Shown: positions 17,751-23,249 of the stretch, piece by piece
Position numbering within the stretch: the first letter of the stretch is position 1
How the letters are laid out: each line of letters begins with the position of its first letter
DNA from: Nemertoderma westbladi
Lineage: Eukaryota; Xenacoelomorpha; Nemertodermatida; Nemertodermatidae
Direction of reading: 5' to 3'
Assembly: GCA_032718475.1 (NCBI GenBank)
Contig: JAUCBJ010001850.1
Coordinates: forward strand, 1 to 23,249
Length of the DNA stretch: 23,249 nt
The notes under the pieces: model-generated
Told to the model about the DNA's origin: nothing
The model's input: the letters and a program-made list of their open reading frames with translations, nothing else
The model's database searches: none
Position numbers and translations under genes: made by a program

Positions 17751-18031
17751 CTGGGATTAGGACAACAGCGTACGAACATGCAGCTAATTTTGTTGCCACT
17801 CTTTGTTTTAATTATAAAGACTTCAATGCAATCGAGTTCGCGTTGAGTATATTGCCACTTGGCTTTCTTAGTTAGGTGTAGGTTGTAAGTGGGAGAGGTT
17901 CCTGCAATCTCGTCGCATTGGATATTGTACGTGGGCTTTGGGGGGACGAACGCCAGCTTAGCCGCGATACGAGAAGGCCAGGGTGGACAGCAAAACAGGC
18001 TGCATATCTCGCTGAACGATAACCCATTCAT
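17751..18031 (-). CDS. ABHD17-type depalmitoylase, first coding exon
   Basis: The 93-codon exon begins MNGLSFSEICSLFCCPPWPS, then RIAAKLAFVPP, YNLHLTKKAKWQYTQREL, IEVF and GNKISCMFVRC. This is the N-terminal region of ABHD17 (FAM108) proteins, membrane-anchored serine hydrolases that remove palmitate from proteins such as Ras and synaptic scaffolds. The Cys cluster (C10, C14, C15) is the known palmitoylated membrane anchor. Catalytic Ser/Asp/His are in later exons absent from this window. The exon ends CCCAG|GTTGGT, a splice donor splitting a codon, where vertebrate homologues continue with RYTVLFSHGN. I chose the family start MNGLS; the frame stays open for 12 more codons upstream to an ATG at 18065-18067. 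The exon looks intact and is the only confident host gene. Confidence 0.88.
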
Positions 18032-18765
18032 AACTACAGTAGTATAAGTAGACGATTGGATTTCCAAATTATATGTTTTAATATAAATAGGCCAGTAGGC
18101 CTATATTTACAGATTTATCTGTTATTAGAATACGAGTACTTGAGTACGGTATTATATAATGTTGTTACCCATTAAAAATTTGTTCTTCCATAGACTCCAT
18201 TGATATTTTTACCAAGGTAAAATAACCTTGATATTATCTATATTTATTACCAGGTTTTTTTGTTATCTTACCAGTTATATTACCTGCGGAGTAAAGATAT
18301 ACCTATATTTATCTTTACTCCAAGGTAAAAAAACAATACAATTTACAAAATACAATTTTTTAAAAATGTTCTAGAACATAAAATTATATGTTCTAGAACA
18401 TTATTTAACAAAAAAATAATTCGAAATAGCCTAGAATACTTTACACTAACATTAAAAAGTAGTAGCTAGTAAACTAAACACATTTTAGAGCAAACTGAAA
18501 ATGTTGGCACATACGGAACTCTAGCCAAATATAGTTCATATACAGTAGTTCTGTCCGTGGCTACCTTTTGTTCTTATAGTTCCGCCTGTGGCTACATTTT
18601 GTTCTTAAAAACACGAGCTACATTAATTAATGTACAGTAGTCACTAGTGATGTTTAACATTTATCAATGAGAGCAGCACAGAAAATCCAAAAACTCAAAC
18701 GATAATTTTTTAAAATAATAGCGGGATGGGATATAGCAGCTGACACTAACATATCGCTGGAGAAG
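18032..18765. other. Upstream region of ABHD17 with hairpins and short repeats
   Basis: No gene beyond possible ABHD17 5' UTR and promoter. Hairpins: CAAGGT-6-ACCTTG (18213-18230) and GGAGTAAAGATA (18288-18299) pairing with TATCTTTACTCC (18310-18321). Two TTCTAGAA palindromes lie at 18369-18376 and 18391-18398. A 31-bp unit with GTGGCTAC and TTTTGTTCTTA is duplicated at about 18548-18609. The CpG content is low and no clear core promoter is visible. Confidence 0.45.
18288..18321. other. Perfect 12-bp stem hairpin
   Basis: GGAGTAAAGATA (18288-18299) and TATCTTTACTCC (18310-18321) pair perfectly around a 10-base loop, flanked by AAGGTAA words. It resembles the core of a small foldback element. 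Confidence 0.6.
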
Positions 18766-19149
18766 TTGATGAATGTTAGTGGAAGTTACGCCCCTAGTCG
18801 CCGGAATCCGTATCGAAGCCGTCTGGTGGGGAACAACACCAATGTTTTTTCAGGCGGCACGTTCTCTCAGGTTGTAAACTCTGCTGCCGCAGTACCGGTT
18901 GATGTTGCCCGCAAGGAACCCGATACATCCAACAGTGTTATGGTCAGTGCGAGCAATGGCTCTGGTACTGATACAGATTACTTACATTTTGGTAATAATA
19001 GTAGTACCGGTAACGATCATTTATATAATTCTACTAATCAGTCATTTTACCGGTCTGTACAAATACCCATGCCCACAGTACCGATATCTAATAATGTTAA
19101 CACTGAGAATGTCACAAAGCTATGCTTCGGGTGCAGCTCACCTGGCTAG
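18766..19149 (+). CDS. Hypothetical Ser/Thr/Asn-rich ORF, 127 codons
   Basis: Begins MMNVSGSYAPSRRNPYRSRL, then turns into a low-complexity Ser/Thr/Asn/Gly-rich sequence, ending KLCFGCSSPG before TAG. In the overlapping frame the next residues are HLARHVE, so CFGC plus HLARH together recall a CCHC zinc knuckle (CxxCxxxGHxxxxC) split by a one-base shift and lacking the last Cys. It could be a remnant of a gag-type protein or the 5' part of a spliced gene continuing at 19198. I do not recognise a family. Confidence 0.35.
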   Translation: MMNVSGSYAPSRRNPYRSRLVGNNTNVFSGGTFSQVVNSAAAVPVDVARKEPDTSNSVMVSASNGSGTDTDYLHFGNNSSTGNDHLYNSTNQSFYRSVQIPMPTVPISNNVNTENVTKLCFGCSSPG

Positions 19150-19197
19150 GCACGTTGAGGCAACAACACACACAGTCAGCAGCATGCATAATAGTGA

Positions 19198-19575
19198 TAT
19201 AGTTTAATTCCTGCTACCGGTACCAGCAGTACTGCCTCCGGTACTGGTACTGTGGACATGACGCAATCAGCTCCCTGTAATGTTATTAGTGATGTAACCA
19301 TGGTAACTACTGGTATTAACTCAAGTATAGGCGGTAGTAGGCCGGGTGAAAGTACGCAATCAGCTCCCTGTAATGTTATTAGTGATGTAACCATGGTAAC
19401 TACTGGTATTAACTCAAGTATAGGCGGTAGTAGGCCGGGTGAAAGTACAGTGGAGTCAACAAGTGTGGACCCATTAGCTCCTCCCAAGCAGCATGCGATA
19501 TCCGTCGTATCTGTCGGATATCCGTTTTCCCAAATTTGTAGATATGTTTTTAATATTTTGGTGGCCCTCTTGTGA
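19198..19575 (+). CDS. Hypothetical Thr/Ser/Gly-rich open stretch with 31-codon duplication
   Basis: Same frame as 18766-19149, separated by about 50 bases with several stops. It reads IPATGTSSTASGTGTVDM, then two identical 31-residue units (starting TQSAPCNVISDV, ending SRPGES), then VESTSVDPLAPPKQHA and a hydrophobic end. The first in-frame ATG is at 19252. Composition matches the upstream ORF, so both may be exons or broken parts of one gene; a short GT...AG intron around 19134-19203 is conceivable. No function can be assigned. Confidence 0.3.
   Translation, partial: YSLIPATGTSSTASGTGTVDMTQSAPCNVISDVTMVTTGINSSIGGSRPGESTQSAPCNVISDVTMVTTGINSSIGGSRPGESTVESTSVDPLAPPKQHAISVVSVGYPFSQICRYVFNILVALL
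19261..19446. repeat. Perfect 93-bp tandem duplication
   Basis: 19261-19353 and 19354-19446 appear identical at every base. Ninety-three is a multiple of three, so the plus frame at 19198-19575 is preserved. Identity suggests a recent duplication or a local assembly artefact. Confidence 0.9.
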
Positions 19576-20747
19576 CATTTATTTTAATATACAACATTGT
19601 TGTAGCCCTCTTGTAACATTTGCATGTAACTAACTTTTCCAACATATCAGGTGACTGAAGGATATACCTCCGATAAACGCAATATCAGATTTATTTTTAG
19701 CGATATTCTGTGCATGTATATGTTATTCCAGTTATATCAGTAAACGACAAAGGAATTTATTCATGGGAATAAATTTTTGACTAAAATAACTCCTGATTTC
19801 CATACATGTTGACGATGTAATGCTGATATCGTTATCCATATTTATAGTTTTCTGGAAGTAAAGAGTGCAAATACGATGTTTATCTGATATTTTTTGTATA
19901 TTATCTCAGCATATTATACGATGAGCAAGAATATTAAATATACTGAGAATAATATACAGACAATGTACGCAAAGTGGTGGGATTTATTACGGTTATTGTT
20001 CGTATATCGTTTTGAGACTTTTGAGACGATGTTGCACGTGGACGTGGGAACAATTTGTTAACAAACGTGGAATATACGAAAAATATCCGCTGGCCTATTC
20101 ACAATATACGAAACATAACAGTTTTCTTTCCCACGCTAGCAACTACACATTAGGAGTACATGTTGTTATTGCATAGAGACAATTAGACTAGCCTATATAT
20201 CACTGTCAATTGCCATCTTGTGCAATTAGTCTTGTTGAGACTTGCGAGCAGGTGAACTATTACAGTATTATATATAAAACATATTTCGTTAGTATACAGT
20301 AGTTATTGTTTAATTCATCTGCAAATGTTTGTAATGTTTTACAGTAAAATTAAACATAATTTATATTAAATTTATAGTTATAAATTTATAAATTTATAGT
20401 TTATAAATTTATAGTTAAATTTATAACTTACCGGTAGATAAAATTATATTAAACAAGAAAAATTTAGATAAAATATAAAAATAATAAAAATACAAATAGG
20501 GTAACATTTACCGCCATAAGAGTAGGGTAACAGTAACTACTGCATTGCATAGTAATACGGCATTCCGTGAATGACAGAATTACCCTGCTTTTTTGTGATT
20601 TCTGTGTTAATTAAAGCAAATTAAATGTTTATGTAAATTTATTTCGCTAACTAAAACTCTAAAATCCAAAATTTGCAGTTATTAGTCATAAGACACACGG
20701 ACCGGACATGGATTACCATACTGGATAAAATTTGAGAATGGAATATA
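19576..20747. other. AT-rich interval upstream of the transposase
   Basis: No gene seen. A short direct repeat (GCCCTCTTGT-ACATTT) occurs at about 19563 and 19604. TTCGTATAT / ATATACGAA words recur in both orientations around 19998-20112, TTTTGAGAC is doubled near 20012, and TTTATAGTTATAAATTTATA repeats near 20380-20430. AGGGTAAC at about 20499 and 20525 and its complement TTACCCT near 20581 form a loose inverted cluster that could be subterminal to the transposon that follows. Confidence 0.4.
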
Positions 20748-22955
20748 ATGGTTAAGCCTGAACAAAGACGTAAAATTATAAACAATACAAAAATTTCCTA
20801 TTGTAATCGATCCAGAAGAAACCACAGAAATAATGAAGTTAAACGATTACTGGGTGCATTAGCAATACGCCCACACCGACAACTCAACTGGATGGGGCAG
20901 CAAAAAGGGGGCACTTTACCTTCCTTGCCATCTACCGCAGTTACTGAGGTGGACCGTGGCGAAGTTGTCAACCTTCCCTCTTCTTCTTCAATTCCCATTC
21001 ATGATGATATTCAAGCAATACCGGTAAGCATTGACAATGAAAATCCAATTTTGTCAGAAGCCGTCGAGAGTGAAGATGATGTCAGCGAGAGTGAATGTGA
21101 AATATATTCTGTGTCTTCTGAAATATCTTCAGTTGATGGATACAAGTACGACAAAAACAGGTTATTAATCGATATTAATAAGCTTGCTATAAGTCATAAT
21201 GTTAATCACACCATTCTGAGAGGATTTCTTGACATTTTGAGAAAGCATATAGACGAATCCTTGCCCAGTGATCCTAGAACTGTACTTAAACTCAACACGG
21301 GAATGGGTACCATTGTACCTGTTAAACCAAAATTTGTAGCTGGCGGCTATTTATGTTACTTTGGTATATTAAATGGCATTACTTCCATGTCGCACATTTG
21401 TAGAAATCTATGCAAAGATGTGCTTTCTGTGTCAGAAAATAACAGAATTTTGTGCTTGCAAAGTAACATTGATGGCCTTCCCATTTCTCGAAGTTCTTCA
21501 GCACAATTTTGGCCAATTATCGGCAGTTTAACAAACTGCAATCTTTGTCCACCATTTATAATTCAGTTATTTTATGGTACCAAGAAGCCGCATCCATTCA
21601 ATGACTACTTAGCGCCCTATGTTGATGAAATGAAAAGTCTTCAAGATAAAGGTTTACCTGTGAATGATGTTAGTTGCCTGTTGAATAATTCAGGGGGAAT
21701 TATTTGTGATACCCCGGCACGATCTGCAACTAAATGCATCAAAGGGCACACAGGGTATAACTCTTGTGATAAGTGCACTATTGAGGGTGAGCATTTTAAT
21801 AATCGTCAAGTATTTACAGAGTTAGACGCAGAATTGCGTACAAATCATTCATTCCGAAATCAGCACGATCCTGAACATCATAATGGAATATCAATAATAG
21901 AGAACTTACCTATTGATATGGTGTTGGACATTCCACTGGATTACATGCATCTTTGTCTTCTTGGAATAATGAAACGATTAATTACTAAAGTTTGGATGAC
22001 GGGGCGATTAAAAACACGTTTATCAAAGGCAGTGTTAGATAAATTATCGCAAATTATAATCTCTACTAGATCATGTATTCCAAATGAAATCAATCGAAAA
22101 CCCCGTTCAATACACGAAGTCAAATGGTGGAAAGCCACAGAATTCAGAACATTTATATTATATATTGGACCAGTAGTTTTAAGCAAGAATGTAGCACAGG
22201 AGGTTTATCATAATTTTCTTCTGCTTCACACAGGGATAACCATTCTGATCAGCAAAGAATTTCATCTCAAATATAATGAATATGCTGAAATGTGCCTACG
22301 GGCATTTGTCAAACATTCAATTAAGTTATATGGAAAAGCTTGGGCATCATACAATGTCCATTCAATCATTCACTTGGCTAAGGATGCTGCCAGATTTGGT
22401 CCACTTGATTCATTTAGCTCGTTTAAATACGAGAATGTTTTATTCCAAATGAAACGTCAGCTTCGCTCTCCTTACAAACCCTTGGAGCAACTAGCTAACC
22501 GTCTCAGTGAGCAGAGGGGTTTGCTAAAATATGCAGATGGTAGATGTACCACCCATCGGAACGAACATAATGGAAAACATGAAATTCCTGTGGTGGAATC
22601 CACAAATACATATTTGTATTACAGAGTTTTATTAAATACAGCGCGGAATTTTAAATTATCATGTGCTAGTACATCCCCCGATAGATACTGTTACATATCA
22701 TTGGAAGAAAATAATGTGTTTCCCATTGAGATTAATCATATAATGTTTGAAAAACAAACTAAAATATGGTTTGTATCTGGTAGAAAAATAATCACTGATG
22801 ACTTTTTTACTTACCCTTGTCCATCTAGATGTTTACATATATTCAAGGCATGTGGTATTAACTCGACACAAATTATATATGACTGTGATAAAATAATCTA
22901 CAAAGGAATTAAAATACAAGATGTATTGTATCCTATGTGGCACACTGGTAAATAA
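20748..22955 (+). CDS. CACTA/Tnp2-like transposase, intact 735 aa
   Basis: Uninterrupted ORF. The N-terminus is basic (RSRRNHRNNEVKR, 21-33), a likely DNA-binding or nuclear-targeting stretch, followed by an acidic linker (105-130). Conserved blocks then follow: NIDGLPISRSSSAQFWPIIG (240-259), with an Asp fitting a catalytic position, CDTPARSATKCIKGHTGYNS (320-339) and CDKC (340-343), which pair Cys/His as in Tnp2 zinc-binding blocks, LRTNHSF, HHNGISIIENLPIDMVLDIP (377-396), then LDYMHLCLLGIMKRL (397-411), WWKATEFRTFILYIGPVVL (460-478), and a C-terminal HSIIHLAKDAARFGPLDSFS (538-557) with FKYEN. The order matches the animal family related to plant CACTA Transposase_21/DUF4218 proteins. It would cut and paste its element in the nucleus. 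The intact frame suggests recent activity; terminal repeats were not located. Confidence 0.8.
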   Translation: MVKPEQRRKIINNTKISYCNRSRRNHRNNEVKRLLGALAIRPHRQLNWMGQQKGGTLPSLPSTAVTEVDRGEVVNLPSSSSIPIHDDIQAIPVSIDNENPILSEAVESEDDVSESECEIYSVSSEISSVDGYKYDKNRLLIDINKLAISHNVNHTILRGFLDILRKHIDESLPSDPRTVLKLNTGMGTIVPVKPKFVAGGYLCYFGILNGITSMSHICRNLCKDVLSVSENNRILCLQSNIDGLPISRSSSAQFWPIIGSLTNCNLCPPFIIQLFYGTKKPHPFNDYLAPYVDEMKSLQDKGLPVNDVSCLLNNSGGIICDTPARSATKCIKGHTGYNSCDKCTIEGEHFNNRQVFTELDAELRTNHSFRNQHDPEHHNGISIIENLPIDMVLDIPLDYMHLCLLGIMKRLITKVWMTGRLKTRLSKAVLDKLSQIIISTRSCIPNEINRKPRSIHEVKWWKATEFRTFILYIGPVVLSKNVAQEVYHNFLLLHTGITILISKEFHLKYNEYAEMCLRAFVKHSIKLYGKAWASYNVHSIIHLAKDAARFGPLDSFSSFKYENVLFQMKRQLRSPYKPLEQLANRLSEQRGLLKYADGRCTTHRNEHNGKHEIPVVESTNTYLYYRVLLNTARNFKLSCASTSPDRYCYISLEENNVFPIEINHIMFEKQTKIWFVSGRKIITDDFFTYPCPSRCLHIFKACGINSTQIIYDCDKIIYKGIKIQDVLYPMWHTGK

Positions 22956-23249
22956 ATAAAATTCCGTATTTATTACTCGTCAACTAAGTACTAAATATAA
23001 TTAGTAAATGGGGTTGGTGAGTGAAAAAATTGTTGGGCTAAAAACAATTAAATAATGTTTACTTAATAAGGTTACCTGAATCAAGTTGCGAGGTGTGTTT
23101 TTCGTTAAAACATATAAATAACAAACATAATCAAAAACATTAAAACATATAAATAAATACAAATATAAATTTAATTTTAATTTATAAATTAAAGTATATA
23201 TATATTTTTTTTTATTATATACTCTATATATAGTTTTAAGTCCATAATA
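22956..23249. other. AT-rich 3' flank
   Basis: Mostly A/T low-complexity sequence with AATAAATAAA just past the stop (possible polyadenylation signal at about 22951-22960), AAACATATAAATAA repeated near 23108 and 23145, and TATATA runs to the end. Confidence 0.4.

Noticed and set aside
18032-18067. Upstream ATG (18065-18067) as the ABHD17 start
   Set aside because: Family members start at MNGLS or a close variant; the 12 extra residues show no similarity to known ABHD17 N-termini.
19176-19487. Minus-strand ORF spanning the 93-bp duplication
   Set aside because: Antisense reading of the duplicated unit; a 93-bp duplication preserves every frame, so openness here is not independent evidence.

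Overview
The window is nuclear DNA of an animal, most likely an AT-rich, repeat-loaded invertebrate. The one clear host gene is the first coding exon of an ABHD17-type depalmitoylase (17751-18031, minus), ending at a GT splice donor. Everything else recognisable is transposable elements (TEs), their remnants and tandem repeats. I see no bacterial signals, tRNA, rRNA or CRISPR. The species cannot be told from the sequence; frequent AGGCCTA words and long poly(G) runs are only suggestive.

Layout. 1-2034: GA/GT-rich tandem repeats, then the 3' end of an LTR retrotransposon (polypurine tract at 2026-2034). 2035-2588 and 6801-7351: its two LTRs, now in inverted orientation yet each followed on its outer side by the same 5-bp flank (ATACA). 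This implies one insertion later split by an inversion. Between them lie a 5'-truncated LINE (2681-4314, minus) sitting in the centre of a palindrome, a truncated hAT-like copy (4615-4917), a decayed gag-like charged coding region (4911-5937, minus) and a 794-bp hAT-like non-autonomous element with an 8-bp target-site duplication (5965-6758). 7352-9242: palindromic AT-rich repeats and short repeat clusters. 9243-11570: a decayed CACTA/Tnp2-like transposase gene. 11813-12928: an intact 371-codon ORF combining two zinc ribbons with a PWWP domain. 12954-16645: an almost intact, full-length APE-type LINE with an 11-bp target-site duplication and a single nonsense codon. 16657-17390: a composite 43+42-bp satellite and a CACTA-like terminus. 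17751-18031: the ABHD17 exon. 18766-19575: serine/threonine-rich open stretches with a perfect 93-bp duplication. 20748-22955: an intact 735-codon CACTA/Tnp2-like transposase.

How it fits together. The rest of ABHD17 must lie to the left of its first exon, but I find none of it here, so the left 17 kb may be first-intron sequence colonised by successive TE waves. The most novel candidate is the zinc-ribbon/PWWP ORF: intact between a decayed transposase and a LINE that landed 14 bp behind its stop codon. The clearest structural curiosity is the LTR element broken by inversion. All functional calls rest on motif recognition by eye; no database search was run.
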